Shown one piece after another: positions 45,670 through 55,524 of a stretch of DNA of 64,000 bases. The notes under the pieces were generated by a model that had not been told where the DNA came from, searched no databases, and saw nothing but the letters and a program-made list of their open reading frames with translations. Every line of letters begins with the position of its first letter. Positions within the stretch are counted from its first letter, which is position 1. The stretch covers positions 62,001-126,000 of the forward strand of contig NZ_JAUSSN010000009.1 of NCBI RefSeq assembly GCF_030812335.1, written 5' to 3'. The position numbers and the translations under genes are program-made. The stretch comes from Pseudarthrobacter oxydans (GTDB lineage: Bacteria > Actinomycetota > Actinomycetes > Actinomycetales > Micrococcaceae).

Positions 45670-46692
45670 CTATTCCTTGTTCCTGGCCCGGCTGGGCTGC
45701 ACCCGCATCGGCTCGCCCGGCATTTTCGGGAAATCCGGCGGGAAAGGAAGTTCCCCCAGCCCGTCCGAGACATCGCGCTCCCACCACTTCAGCAGAACCC
45801 CGATGGTCCCCGGCTTCGCGTGCATCTCCGCCCACGGGTCCCCGGTGGCCTTGAGCCGCTGCGGCACCGTGGTGATGGTGAAGTCCTTGGTGGTGACGTG
45901 CTCCAGCTCATCCCAGCCGATCGGGCAGGAAACGGTGGCACCGGGCAGGGCGCGCGGGCTGTAGGCCCCGGCCATGGTGCGGTCGCGGTTCGCCTGGTTG
46001 AAGTCGACGAAGATCCTGGTGCCCCGCTCTTCCTTCCACCAGGCCGTGGTGACCTTGTCCGGCATCCGCCGCTCCAGTTCCCGGGCGGCGGCGATCACGG
46101 CGTGCCGCACCTCGAGGAACTCATGGCTGGGTTCGATCGGGGCGAACACATGCAGTCCCCGATTGCCGGAGGTCTTGATGAAGGACTCCAGCCCGGCCTC
46201 GGACAGCACGGAGCGCAGTTCCAGCGCGGCAGGCACGGCGTCGTCGAATCCGGTGCCCGGCTGCGGGTCGAGGTCGATCCGTAGCTGGTCCGGATTGTCC
46301 GGGTTGCCGGCCCGCGAGGCCCAGGGATGGAACACCACCGTGTTCATCTGCACCGCCCAGACCGCGGCGGCAATCTCGTCGATCACGAGCTGCGGATGCG
46401 AGCGTCCGCTGGGATAGACGACCATCACCGAGCGCACAAAGTCCGGGGCGCCCCGCGGCGGATTCTTCGAGAAGAACTGCTCGCCCTCGATCGTGCCGCC
46501 GAACCGCTGGAGCGTCACGGGCCGGTTGCCGTTCGCCGCCAGGAAGGCGTCCCCGACGTCGACAATGTACCGGGCGAGGTCCAGTTTCGTGAGACCAACC
46601 TGCGGCCACAGGACCCTGCCGGGGCTGGAGATCCGCAGGTTCCGCTGTCCGCTGGGGCTGTCAACCGTGATGGTGGCTTCGTCCTTGGCCAT
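45670..46692 (-). CDS. ligD: LigD-type polymerase domain protein (NHEJ primase/polymerase)
   Basis: A 340-aa archaeo-eukaryotic primase-type polymerase: LTKLDLARYIVDVGDAFLAA, the metal motif QLRIDLDPQPGTGFDD near residue 140, FIKTSGNRGLHVFAP near 170 and RTMAGAYSPRALPGATVSCP near 260. Only the polymerase domain is present; ligase and nuclease domains of LigD are absent, and no Ku gene is in the window. The ATG at 46692 is chosen over an extension to 46722. It would fill ends in non-homologous end joining. Confidence 0.9.
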   Translation of the reverse strand: MAKDEATITVDSPSGQRNLRISSPGRVLWPQVGLTKLDLARYIVDVGDAFLAANGNRPVTLQRFGGTIEGEQFFSKNPPRGAPDFVRSVMVVYPSGRSHPQLVIDEIAAAVWAVQMNTVVFHPWASRAGNPDNPDQLRIDLDPQPGTGFDDAVPAALELRSVLSEAGLESFIKTSGNRGLHVFAPIEPSHEFLEVRHAVIAAARELERRMPDKVTTAWWKEERGTRIFVDFNQANRDRTMAGAYSPRALPGATVSCPIGWDELEHVTTKDFTITTVPQRLKATGDPWAEMHAKPGTIGVLLKWWERDVSDGLGELPFPPDFPKMPGEPMRVQPSRARNKE

Positions 46693-46898
46693 GGGGACAA
46701 GGTACTCGAAGACCAGGGACAACTGAAGAGCCAGGGAGCGAGACCGCGTTTTGCGTCACCGTCGGCCAGACGCTGGCCGGCGGCGTTGGCCCCTTGATCC
46801 CCGTTCCCGTTCTTGTTGCACTGGTCTATGTGGCCCGCCCACGCGATTCCACCCCCGCCTTGCGCTAAACTTTCACCCCTCACACCCAGGAGACCCGA

Positions 46899-47891
46899 AT
46901 GACCGCCGAAACTGCCACCGCTGAACAGCTGATCATCATCGGGTCCGGCCCCGCCGGCTACACCGCGGCGATCTACGCCGCCCGGGCCGGCCTGAAGCCC
47001 CTCGTCATCGCCGGGGCGGTCACCGCGGGCGGAGCCCTGATGAACACCACGGAGGTAGAAAACTTTCCCGGCTTCCCCGGCGGCATCCAGGGCCCCGAAC
47101 TGATGGACGGCCTCCAGCAGCAGGCCGAGAAATTCGGCGCGCAGGTCGTGTTCGACGACGTTACCGAGGTCCGGCTCGCCGGCCACCTCAAGCGTGTGGT
47201 CACGGCGGCCGGGGAGACGCACGAGGCCCCCGCCGTCATCCTCGCCACGGGCTCCGCCTACAAGGAACTCGGCCTGCCGGAGGAGAAGAAATTCAGCGGG
47301 CACGGACTCTCCTGGTGCGCCACCTGCGACGGGTTCTTCTTCCGCGACCAGGACATCATTGTCGTCGGCGGCGGAGATTCGGCCATGGAGGAAGCCACTT
47401 TCCTGACCCGCTTCGGGAAGTCCGTCACCGTCGTGGTCCGCAAGGGCGAGCTCCGCGCCTCCCGGATCATGGCGCAGCGCGCCAAGGACAACCCCAAGAT
47501 CAGCTTCGCCTGGAACTCGGCCGTCACCGCCATCCACGGGGACGCCAAGGTCACCGGCGTCACCCTGACGGACACCCGCACCGGCGAAACCCGCGAACTG
47601 CACGCCACCGGCATCTTCGTCGCGATTGGCCATGTCCCGCGCACCGAGTTGCTCACCGGCCAGGTGGACCTCGACGCCGAGGGCTACATCAAGGTGGGCT
47701 CCCCCACCACAGTCACCAACCTCTCCGGCGTCTTCGCGTGCGGCGACGCAGTGGACCATCGCTACCGCCAGGCCATCACGGCCGCCGGCACCGGCTGCGC
47801 GGCCGCCCTGGACGCCGAACGCTACCTCGCCGCCCTGGACGACGCGGACAGCATCGCCACTGCTCTCGTCGAGGAACCCACCCACGCCTGA
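46899..47891 (+). CDS. trxB: Thioredoxin reductase TrxB
   Basis: A 330-aa NADPH-dependent reductase: FAD motif [20 protein letters not shown] at 11-30, redox Cys140/Cys143 in [16 protein letters not shown] fold [17 protein letters not shown] with [10 protein letters not shown] after it, and [18 protein letters not shown] for FAD. All catalytic features are intact. CAGGAGACCCGA precedes the ATG. Thioredoxin itself is not adjacent. Confidence 0.96.
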   Translation: MTAETATAEQLIIIGSGPAGYTAAIYAARAGLKPLVIAGAVTAGGALMNTTEVENFPGFPGGIQGPELMDGLQQQAEKFGAQVVFDDVTEVRLAGHLKRVVTAAGETHEAPAVILATGSAYKELGLPEEKKFSGHGLSWCATCDGFFFRDQDIIVVGGGDSAMEEATFLTRFGKSVTVVVRKGELRASRIMAQRAKDNPKISFAWNSAVTAIHGDAKVTGVTLTDTRTGETRELHATGIFVAIGHVPRTELLTGQVDLDAEGYIKVGSPTTVTNLSGVFACGDAVDHRYRQAITAAGTGCAAALDAERYLAALDDADSIATALVEEPTHA

Positions 47892-47958
47892 GAACGGCAG
47901 GAAGCCGGCGGCGGACGCTCCGGGCTGACCCTCAGCGCCGGGAGGACTAGGGTGAATC

Positions 47959-49281
47959 ATGGACACCTCGCCGGCGTGGAACCGCCCCATTTCGTCCCTC
48001 TATACCGACCACTACGAACTGACAATGCTGCAGGCGGCCCTCCACTCCGGGGCCGCGGAGCGACGGACCGTGTTCGAGGCGTTCGCACGCGGACTGCCGG
48101 AGGGGCGCCGGTACGGGATCGTGGCCGGCACCGGGCGGCTGCTGGAGGGACTCGCCGGTTTCCGTTTCGGCCCGGCGGAGCTGGAGTTCCTGGGCCGGAC
48201 CGGTGTCGTCAATGCCGACACCCTGGCCAGGCTCGCGGACTTCCGGTTCTCCGGCGACATCTGGGGCTACCCCGAGGGCGAGGCCTACTTCCCTTACTCC
48301 CCCGTCCTGATCGTCGAATCCACCTTCGCCGAAGCGTGCATCCTGGAGACGTTCGTGCTGTCCGTCCTCAACCATGACAGTGCCATCGCCTCGGCGGCGT
48401 CCCGGATGGTCAGCGCGGCGGGCGGACGTCCCTGCATCGAAATGGGTTCGCGCCGGGCCCAGGAGGAGGCCGCCGCCGCGGCTGCCCGGGCGGCCGTCAT
48501 CGCGGGCTTCGCCGCGACGTCGAACCTGGAGGCCGGCCGGCGCTTCGGCCTCCGGACGGTGGGCACGGCAGCGCATTCCTTCACCCTCCTGCACGACACC
48601 GAACGCGACGCGTTCCGGGCGCAGCTGGACTCGCTCGGCCCCGGGACCACACTGCTGGTGGACACCTATGACGTCGAAGCGGCCGTCCGGACCGCCGTCG
48701 ACCTCGCCGGCGACAAGCTGGGGGCGGTGCGGCTCGATTCCGGGGACCTGCTGGCGCAGGCCCGGTGCGTCCGTGAGCTGCTGGACAGCCTGGGCAACGT
48801 GCACACGAAAATCGTCGTCACGTCCGATCTCGACGAATATTCCGTCGCGGCGCTCCAGGCCGCGCCGGCTGACTCGTACGGCATCGGCACGGCGCTGGTC
48901 ACGGGTTCCGGCGCCCCCACCGCCGGCATGGTCTACAAGCTGGTCAGCCGCACCAACGACGCCGGGGAGTTCATCGCGGTCGCCAAGAGCTCCAAGAACA
49001 AAATCAACGTCGGCGGCCGCAAGCATGCGGTCCGCCGGCTCGACGGTTCCGGCACAGCCACTCATGAGGTCCTCGGGGTCGGCCACCCGCCGGCGGAGGA
49101 ACCCCACGGCAGGCCATTGCTGCAGCAGTTCATCCGGGCCGGAGAGCTCCTTCCCGGATGGACCGGGCCGCAGGCCGTGGTGCGGGCCCGGGGCCGGCAC
49201 GCCGACACCATGGCCGAACTGCCCGCCGTCGTGAACCGGCTCCAGCGGGGCGAACCGGCCATACCGACCATCTATGCGTGA
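47959..49281 (+). CDS. pncB: Nicotinate phosphoribosyltransferase
   Basis: A 440-aa NAD-salvage enzyme: LYTDHYELTMLQAALHSG at the N-terminus, EMGSRRAQEEAA, GTAAHSFTLLHD with the phosphorylated-His region, LLVDTYDV and VRLDSGDLLAQAR for PRPP binding. Full length for the family. 67 bp after trxB on the same strand. Confidence 0.95.
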   Translation: MDTSPAWNRPISSLYTDHYELTMLQAALHSGAAERRTVFEAFARGLPEGRRYGIVAGTGRLLEGLAGFRFGPAELEFLGRTGVVNADTLARLADFRFSGDIWGYPEGEAYFPYSPVLIVESTFAEACILETFVLSVLNHDSAIASAASRMVSAAGGRPCIEMGSRRAQEEAAAAAARAAVIAGFAATSNLEAGRRFGLRTVGTAAHSFTLLHDTERDAFRAQLDSLGPGTTLLVDTYDVEAAVRTAVDLAGDKLGAVRLDSGDLLAQARCVRELLDSLGNVHTKIVVTSDLDEYSVAALQAAPADSYGIGTALVTGSGAPTAGMVYKLVSRTNDAGEFIAVAKSSKNKINVGGRKHAVRRLDGSGTATHEVLGVGHPPAEEPHGRPLLQQFIRAGELLPGWTGPQAVVRARGRHADTMAELPAVVNRLQRGEPAIPTIYA

Positions 49282-49290
49282 GGGCGGCGC

Positions 49291-49590
49291 CTAGGCGTGA
49301 GCGCGGCGCCGTGCGCGGCGGTATCCTGCCGGCGGTTCCGCGGGACCGGCCGGGTGGCCGTTGCGGCGGTCCAGCTCATCGGTGACGAGCCGCAACAGCT
49401 TTCCGGCCGACTCCGAGAGATCCCTGCCCTTGTCCGGGGAGGCCAACTCGATGCATTGAAGCAGCGCCGAGCGGAGACGCACCAGCTGCGCGGAGGGCAC
49501 CAGGGGCCAGCGGCGGAAAGAATCGAACATCAGTTCTGCGCCGTGGGCGTGGGCGAGCCGACCGTATCCGCCGGCCAGTTCCGGCCTCAT
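49291..49590 (-). CDS. Small hypothetical protein coupled to the STAS gene
   Basis: A 99-aa protein: MRPELAGGYGRLAHAHGAEL, then a Leu-rich helix (LVRLRSALLQCIELAS) and a basic tail. Its ATG at 49590 overlaps the stop of the STAS-like gene (ATGA), so it is co-translated. No family recognised; it may be the partner of the STAS protein. Confidence 0.7.
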   Translation of the reverse strand: MRPELAGGYGRLAHAHGAELMFDSFRRWPLVPSAQLVRLRSALLQCIELASPDKGRDLSESAGKLLRLVTDELDRRNGHPAGPAEPPAGYRRARRRAHA

Positions 49591-49859
49591 GCTGCGTGCT
49601 TCCGGCCGGCGGTTCCGGCTCCGAGCAGACGGCTTCCCCGCCATCCCGAATCGCGGATCATCGCGATGGCGTCCGGGTCGGCGGCGGTGAGCTTCCCCAG
49701 GTCCACGACGGTGTGGAGACCGGAGCCAAATGAATCTGCGCGGCGGGCCACTGCGATAAGACTTGCGACGTTCCTGACGGTGAGCTGGCCCACCGGTGAA
49801 ACGAGTGCTGATTCCGAACTGAGGTCGACAGCGACAGTGATGCCGAGTTTGCTAGTCAT
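49587..49859 (-). CDS. STAS-like (anti-sigma antagonist type) protein
   Basis: A 90-aa single domain: SKLGITVAVDLSSESALVSP, GQLTVRNVASLIAVARRADS, TVVDLGKLTAADPDAIAMIR. This is the STAS strand-helix pattern, with the Asp/Ser loop near LGKLTAADPDAI where phosphorylation occurs in SpoIIAA-like proteins, though the acceptor Ser is not at the usual place. AGGGGA lies nine bases before the ATG. First gene of a two-gene operon. Confidence 0.72.
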   Translation of the reverse strand: MTSKLGITVAVDLSSESALVSPVGQLTVRNVASLIAVARRADSFGSGLHTVVDLGKLTAADPDAIAMIRDSGWRGSRLLGAGTAGRKHAA

Positions 49860-49963
49860 GTAAAAATTCCCCTGTGAAGCATGTACGGCCGACTGCATGA
49901 CCACCTCTAGGATACCCGACACTCCGTGAGCCGCGTCACAATCACGTAACAGCCGACCGTGCT

Positions 49964-52672
49964 TCAGCTCCGTTTCTTGGTCCGGGCGGTCGCCGGCGCC
50001 GACCACGGATCCTCCGGCCAGGGGTGTCTGGGGTACCGGCCCCGCATCTCGGCACGGACCTGGGCATAGGGCCCGGACCAGAACGAGGCCAGGTCGTCCG
50101 TCACGGCCAGGGGCCGACGGGCCGGCGACAGCAGATGGAACAGTACCGGCACCCTGCCGCTGACAAGGCGCGGCGTTTGGTCCCAGCCGAAGCACTCCTG
50201 GAGCTTGACGGCGACCACCGGGCGGGCGCCGTCGTCGCCGACGTCGGGGTAGTCGATTTTGACCCAGGAACCGCTCGGCACCTCCAGCCGTTCCGGGACC
50301 AGTTCCCCGAGCCGGGCGGCGTCGGGCCAGGGCAGCAGGCGCCGCAGGGGATCGGTCAGGTCAATCCCGCTTGTGGCAGCGCCGCCGGCTAGTGCCTCCA
50401 GTTCCGGTGCGAGCCACTCACCGAGGCGGGCCAGCAATGCCGGCTCGGACACATCCGGCCACGGATCCCCGAGTTCCCGGTGCAGCAGGGCAAGCCGGCG
50501 GCGCAGGGCGTCGGCCGCCGTCGACCATCCAAGCGTTCCCAGCCCTTCCTTTTCCAGCGCCCGGGCGACCGCCGCACGGCCTTCCGCGGCGGAGGGACGC
50601 ACCGGCGTGGAGGAAAGGACGATCGCGCCCAGCCGGCGCACCTTCCGGGCCGTGACCCGGCCCTGGCTGAACCCGGCCTCCACTGTGTCGCTCAGGAGGT
50701 GCCGGGCGGCGGCCTCGGCCGTGTCCGCCGTCAGCGGTGCTGCCGAACGGATGACAGCTCCCGTGCCGGCCGCGTCGCGCCCCTGGGCCCGGGAGACTTC
50801 GGCGACGGCAAGCCAATCGTGCCCGGACAGGGAGCTTCCGGCCGGGAGCCCGGCGCGGGTCCCGGAGCTGAGCAGGTAGCGTTCCGGGCCTTCTCCGGGG
50901 ACCCGGCGCGCCACGCGGTCCGGGAAGGCGAGGGCGACGACGAACCCGACAGCCTCCCGGGGGGTGACCGCGGGCGTGATGGGTGGGGACACGACGCCGG
51001 AGCGCTCCTGGCGTGCGATGGATTCCATCCGCCGGACGTCGTCCGCCCAGCGCCGGGACGCCGGATCCTTGCCCGTGCGCAGGCCCGCCAGGAGGCGCGG
51101 GAGATCGGCGCCGGGGGCACGCTGATCCCCGGCTACCAGCGCGACGGCTTCCGCGGCGGTGCGGTTTCCCACGGCGGCCGCCCCGTCCAGCAGGGCCCGG
51201 GCCAGCCGGGGATCGGCGGGGACCCTGGCCAGCGTCTTGCCGAGATCCGTGGCCAGGCCGTCCGGTGCCACCGCGCCGAGTTCCCGCAGCACCTCCACGG
51301 CGTCATCCATCGCGGACTGCGGCGGGGCGTCCGGCAGTGACAGTCCGCGGCCGCCGGGCGAGCCCCAGCACGCCAGGACCAGGGCGGCGCCGGTGAGGTC
51401 CGCGACGGCGATCTCCGGCGTCGGGTGGGCCGGGGCGGCGCCGTAAGTTTTTTGGTCGTAGCAGCGGACCACCCGTCCCGGTCCCTGACGGGCTGCCCGC
51501 CCCGCGCGCTGCTCGGCCGATGCACGGGAGCAGGACACGTTCACCAGCCCGGACATGCCGCGGCCCGCGTCCCGCCGCGGCTCCCGGGAGAGCCCGGAGT
51601 CGATGACCAGCCGGACGCCCGGAACTGTCAGAGAGGACTCGGCGAGCGACGTCGACACGATGATCCGCGGGCTGCCGCCGGGTTCCCGTCCGGACACGGC
51701 GCGGTCCTGCTCTGCCGGGCCGATCTGACCGTGCAGCTCCAGGACCTCCGCGCTCGTGCGGCTGCGCAGCCGGGCCGCGACGTAGGACACTTCCCACGCC
51801 CCCGGGACAAACACGAGGGCGTCAATGTCCAGGCCCGATGCGAGCGCTTCAGCATGCGACGCGGCGGCCGTGTCTGCCACATGGTCCAGGAAGGCCCGGG
51901 TCACTCCGCGCTCATCCAGCCGCGGCACCGCGGCCGGTACCCAGTCCACCGCCAAGGGGTGCAGGGCAGACGGGCAGTCGACGACGGGCGCCGGGCGGCC
52001 GGCGCTGTGGTCCGTCGCCTCGTGGTCCTCCGCGTCGCCGCCCGCGCCGATGAGGGCGGCGAAGCGCGGCGCGTCCAAGGTCGCGGACATGGCGACGAGT
52101 GCGAGGTCGCCCCGGAGCTGGCGGACCTCGGTGAGCATGCCCAGCAGCAGGTCCGTTTCGAGGCCGCGTTCGTGGACTTCATCGAGGATGACGGCGCTGG
52201 CGGTTTCCAGTCCCGGATCCGCGAGCAGGCGGTTCAGCAGGATGCCCGGGGTGACAAATTCGATCAGCATGCCCGGTCCGGCCTGGCGTTCGCCGCGGAC
52301 CGTGTACCCGACCCGCTCCCCCAGCCGGCTGCCGTCCAGCGCAGCGAGCCGCCGGCCTGCCGAGCGTGCGGCGACCCGGCGCGGTTGGGTGACAATGATG
52401 CGCGCGCCGGCCCCGTGCCCCTGCTGCCACCCTAAGGAGAGGTTGGCCAGCAGCGGCGGCACCAGCGTTGTCTTGCCCGTGCCCGGCGGCGCCTGCACCA
52501 CGGCGGTCGCGCCCGGGCCTACGGCCTGCAAGGCCTCGGCCAGATCGCCAAGCGAGGGCCCGAAGGCCAGGCCGGACCCGATGACCTCCAGCCTGAACGG
52601 CGCGCGAGCAGGGGTCAGCGGAACAGCCGGAGTAGTCACACCTCTATTGTCCCTACAAAGCCGGCACGCCAT
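49964..52672 (-). CDS. hrpB: ATP-dependent RNA helicase HrpB
   Basis: A 902-aa DEAH helicase: motif I VVQAPPGTGKTTLVPPLLA, motif Ia TQPRRVAARS, motif II ILDEVHERGLETDLLL, motif III AMSATLD, motif VI AEQRAGRAARQGPGRVVRCY, then the HrpB C-terminal domain ending HPWPEDPWSAPATART. The start is uncertain between ATG 52672 and GTG 52639. It overlaps the promoter area of the divergent CYTH-CHAD gene. Confidence 0.94.
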   Translation of the reverse strand: MACRLCRDNRGVTTPAVPLTPARAPFRLEVIGSGLAFGPSLGDLAEALQAVGPGATAVVQAPPGTGKTTLVPPLLANLSLGWQQGHGAGARIIVTQPRRVAARSAGRRLAALDGSRLGERVGYTVRGERQAGPGMLIEFVTPGILLNRLLADPGLETASAVILDEVHERGLETDLLLGMLTEVRQLRGDLALVAMSATLDAPRFAALIGAGGDAEDHEATDHSAGRPAPVVDCPSALHPLAVDWVPAAVPRLDERGVTRAFLDHVADTAAASHAEALASGLDIDALVFVPGAWEVSYVAARLRSRTSAEVLELHGQIGPAEQDRAVSGREPGGSPRIIVSTSLAESSLTVPGVRLVIDSGLSREPRRDAGRGMSGLVNVSCSRASAEQRAGRAARQGPGRVVRCYDQKTYGAAPAHPTPEIAVADLTGAALVLACWGSPGGRGLSLPDAPPQSAMDDAVEVLRELGAVAPDGLATDLGKTLARVPADPRLARALLDGAAAVGNRTAAEAVALVAGDQRAPGADLPRLLAGLRTGKDPASRRWADDVRRMESIARQERSGVVSPPITPAVTPREAVGFVVALAFPDRVARRVPGEGPERYLLSSGTRAGLPAGSSLSGHDWLAVAEVSRAQGRDAAGTGAVIRSAAPLTADTAEAAARHLLSDTVEAGFSQGRVTARKVRRLGAIVLSSTPVRPSAAEGRAAVARALEKEGLGTLGWSTAADALRRRLALLHRELGDPWPDVSEPALLARLGEWLAPELEALAGGAATSGIDLTDPLRRLLPWPDAARLGELVPERLEVPSGSWVKIDYPDVGDDGARPVVAVKLQECFGWDQTPRLVSGRVPVLFHLLSPARRPLAVTDDLASFWSGPYAQVRAEMRGRYPRHPWPEDPWSAPATARTKKRS

Positions 52673-52789
52673 GTTCCGCCCAGACACGGATGCGGCGTCC
52701 TCGGTCGTTTCGTCGCGGAACGCTGCCTCGCTTCGAAACCGGGACTTTTGGCTCATGCGGTCCCCCGTCCCCGGGACCTAGGCTGGCCC

Positions 52790-54304
52790 ATGACCGACTC
52801 CGAGATGCTCGAGGTGGAGCGAAAATACGACGCCGGCGAGGATGACGAACTGCCGGCCCTGGAGTCGTTGCCGGGAGTGGACCGGGTGGGGCCACCCGAG
52901 GACGAGGCCCTCGACGCCGTCTACTTCGACACCGCCGGACTGGCACTGGCGTCCCGCGGAATCACCCTCCGCCGGCGGACCGGTGGACATGACGACGGAT
53001 GGCACTTGAAACTCCCGGTGGCGGTGGGGGAACGCCAGGAATTCACGGTGCAGTTCGGCAAGAACCCGGAGTCGGTGCCCCGGCGGCTGCGCCGGCTTGT
53101 GCAGGTCCATACGAGGGACCAGGACCTGGTTCCGGTAGCGAGGCTGAATACCCGGCGCACCACGCAGCGCCTCTTCGCGTCCGATGGAACCGCCCTGGCC
53201 GACTTCAGCGATGACCGGGTGGAAGCCCGGACCGTCTTGGAGCCACAGACACACTCCACGTGGCGGGAGTGGGAAATCGAACTCATCGACGGCCCCAAGC
53301 GGCTGCTTAAGGGCGCCGACGCCCTAGTCGCCGAGGCCGGCCTCCACAGGTCGGCGGTGCCCTCCAAACTCGCCCGCGGCTTGGGCGAACAGTATCCCGC
53401 GGTCAGTGAACCCGCACCAGGGCCGGAACCCGAGGGACCGGCATCGGCCGTGCTCCTTTCCTACCTGGCCCAGCAGGTCGAGGCACTCAAGAAGCATGAC
53501 CCCGGAGTCAGGGAGAACGCGCCGGACGCCGTCCATCAGCTCCGGGTGGCCGCCCGCCGGATGCGATCCGCACTGGCTACCTTCCGGAACCTTGCCGACC
53601 GTAATGTCACCGGATCACTTCGCGCAGATCTTCAATGGCTTGCCGGCACCGTGGGTGAGGCCCGGGACAACGAGGTGATGGAGGCCCGGCTGCTGGAGTT
53701 GGTCGGCGCAGAGCCGCCGGACCTATTGCTCGGTCCGGTGGCGCGGCAGATCAAGGAACATTTCGATGCCGCGGCCCACGATGCCCGGGCGAAGGGCCTG
53801 ACGGCGCTGAAGAGTGCCCGCTACTTCCGGCTGCTCGATTCCCTCGATGCCTTCCTGGCGGAGCCGCCGCTCACCGAGACTGCCGGGAAGGAAGCCCTGG
53901 AGACGGTGGGCCGCCTCGTGTCGAAGCAGCGCAAACGCTTGAAAAAGGAGGTCCGTGCGCTCGACGTCGATTCCGATAGATCAGACGCGGAAGCCGCGCT
54001 CCATGAAGTCCGGAAGAGCGCCAAGCGACTGCGCTATGCGGCGGAAGCGGCCGCCCCGATTTTCGGGAAACGGGCCACGACGCTTGCACGTGCCGCCGAA
54101 GAGATCCAGGAGAGCCTGGGCGACCACCATGACAGCGTCGTCACCCGGGAGCTGTTGCGCGAATTGGCCGCCAGCCACCGCGGGAAAAGTGGGTTCACCT
54201 ACGGGCGGCTGCATGCCCTGGAACAAGCGGCCGGTGAGGAATCCCGCGAACGGTTCTTCCGCACGTGGAGCTCGTCTCCGCCCCCGCCTCTCCGCTGGAA
54301 ATAG
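52790..54304 (+). CDS. CYTH and CHAD domain protein
   Basis: A 504-aa protein. The CYTH domain starts MTDSEMLEVERKYDA with the ExExK metal motif at residues 8-12, and continues with ITLRRRTGG and HLKLPV. From residue about 220 a helical CHAD domain follows (VHQLRVAARRMRSALATFRN, VRKSAKRLRYAAEAAAPIFG) with the conserved His and Arg residues that bind polyphosphate. It probably acts on or senses inorganic polyphosphate. Confidence 0.93.
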   Translation: MTDSEMLEVERKYDAGEDDELPALESLPGVDRVGPPEDEALDAVYFDTAGLALASRGITLRRRTGGHDDGWHLKLPVAVGERQEFTVQFGKNPESVPRRLRRLVQVHTRDQDLVPVARLNTRRTTQRLFASDGTALADFSDDRVEARTVLEPQTHSTWREWEIELIDGPKRLLKGADALVAEAGLHRSAVPSKLARGLGEQYPAVSEPAPGPEPEGPASAVLLSYLAQQVEALKKHDPGVRENAPDAVHQLRVAARRMRSALATFRNLADRNVTGSLRADLQWLAGTVGEARDNEVMEARLLELVGAEPPDLLLGPVARQIKEHFDAAAHDARAKGLTALKSARYFRLLDSLDAFLAEPPLTETAGKEALETVGRLVSKQRKRLKKEVRALDVDSDRSDAEAALHEVRKSAKRLRYAAEAAAPIFGKRATTLARAAEEIQESLGDHHDSVVTRELLRELAASHRGKSGFTYGRLHALEQAAGEESRERFFRTWSSSPPPPLRWK

Positions 54305-54324
54305 GCGGCCGACTGGTTCCGGCG

Positions 54325-54834
54325 TCAGCGACCCTGCTGTGGAATGACCAGCACGGGTCTGTGTTGCCGACCGGCCAGCTCCCCTTCGACCGATCCCTCC
54401 AGCATCCGTTCCACGGCATGGAGCCGTCCGGGACGTTGTCCCCCAACGATCAGCAGCGAGGCATCCGTGCTTGCCGCCAGCCGCCCAAGAGCCTGGGCCA
54501 CGGCACCGTTCAGCACCCGGAAGGACCACTCCTCGCCCGGCGGGCCCAGAACGGCCTGAAGCACGTCACGAACCTGGCCGGACGGAAAGTCCGTCTCAGT
54601 GTTGACGGCCGGATCCAGGGATGCGCTTGTCCTCGAGACCGCGGGTTCCCACTCCGTGAGGTAACTGGCCGGATCCACGTAGGCGCAAATGAGGTGTGCG
54701 CCCAGCCTTGCAGCCAGGCTCGCCCCCGCGCGGATCAAGGATTCGGACGGTTCCCATGCCACTCCGAGCACCACCGGGCCGGGCCGCCATTCCCTGTCGG
54801 CCGCGGCAGGCCGATCATGGCCCGTGGAGTCCAT
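54325..54834 (-). CDS. Universal stress protein (copy 2)
   Basis: A 169-aa UspA protein: VVLGVAWEPSESLIRAGASL, HLICAYVDPASYLTEWEP, and the C-terminal ATP loop LLIVGGQRPGRLHAVERMLE, then EGSVEGELAGRQHRPVLVIP. The G-2x-G-9x-G pattern for ATP binding is partly kept. The start is uncertain; ATG 54834 gives normal length, and the frame runs on to 54936. Convergent with the CYTH-CHAD gene. Confidence 0.85.
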   Translation of the reverse strand: MDSTGHDRPAAADREWRPGPVVLGVAWEPSESLIRAGASLAARLGAHLICAYVDPASYLTEWEPAVSRTSASLDPAVNTETDFPSGQVRDVLQAVLGPPGEEWSFRVLNGAVAQALGRLAASTDASLLIVGGQRPGRLHAVERMLEGSVEGELAGRQHRPVLVIPQQGR

Positions 54835-55025
54835 TAGCGGGGGCCCGAACCGCGTGCTGCCAGCACGTCCATAATCGACAGGATAGCCATTGCCCAGGAT
54901 CAAGCCCAGCATTTTGCCCGAAAGGCTGGCCGCCACACTGCGGGCGCAGCCCGGTCGTCCCTATTCGGTGGCCGAAGACCGGGGTTCGCGGCACACCAGG
55001 CGCCGGCGGGTGATAGCTTCTGTCC

Positions 55026-55520
55026 ATGGTTCATGGGGGAAATGTTCCGAAGCGCAGGGCTGTCATTGCGGCGGGGATAGGTTCCGCGGCGCTGGCCGCC
55101 TATTCGATCGCCGGTGCCTTCCAGACCCTGGTTTGGAATCCGCTGGCCGCGGTCCCGGGCGCAACCCTTGGCGAGATATACGCAGCCCTCGACGACGCCG
55201 ATGAGTCCCTGGGCGCTCCCCGGGTAATCGCCTGGAGTGTTGTCGGCGTCGCCTTGGCTGCCGTTGCCCTGATAGCAGCAATCCTCGCGAAGGCTCCACG
55301 TGCGAGCTGCGTGATCGCCGGCTATCTCGCTTTGATCGTCCTCGCGGCGCCGTCCCATTGGTTCGTCGCGTTTACCGGAGGCATGGGCATTGCCGATGCC
55401 TTCGCCACGTCAGGCGGCGATCATGCCCCCTGGGGCGGGCTGCTCTACACAGCCAGCGGTCTCGCTTTGCTGGCTCTGGTTGGCATGGCCGTCCAGGGGA
55501 AGTGGCTCCGAAGTGCCTGA
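55026..55520 (+). CDS. Four-helix membrane protein of unknown function
   Basis: A 164-aa integral membrane protein with four hydrophobic segments (near residues 12-35, 66-86, 92-112 and 136-156) and short loops; the first extracellular loop contains GATLGEIYAALDDADESLGA. No family recognised. The following lipoprotein gene starts at or just before its stop, so they may be co-transcribed. Confidence 0.8.
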   Translation: MVHGGNVPKRRAVIAAGIGSAALAAYSIAGAFQTLVWNPLAAVPGATLGEIYAALDDADESLGAPRVIAWSVVGVALAAVALIAAILAKAPRASCVIAGYLALIVLAAPSHWFVAFTGGMGIADAFATSGGDHAPWGGLLYTASGLALLALVGMAVQGKWLRSA

Positions 55521-55524
55521 AGCC

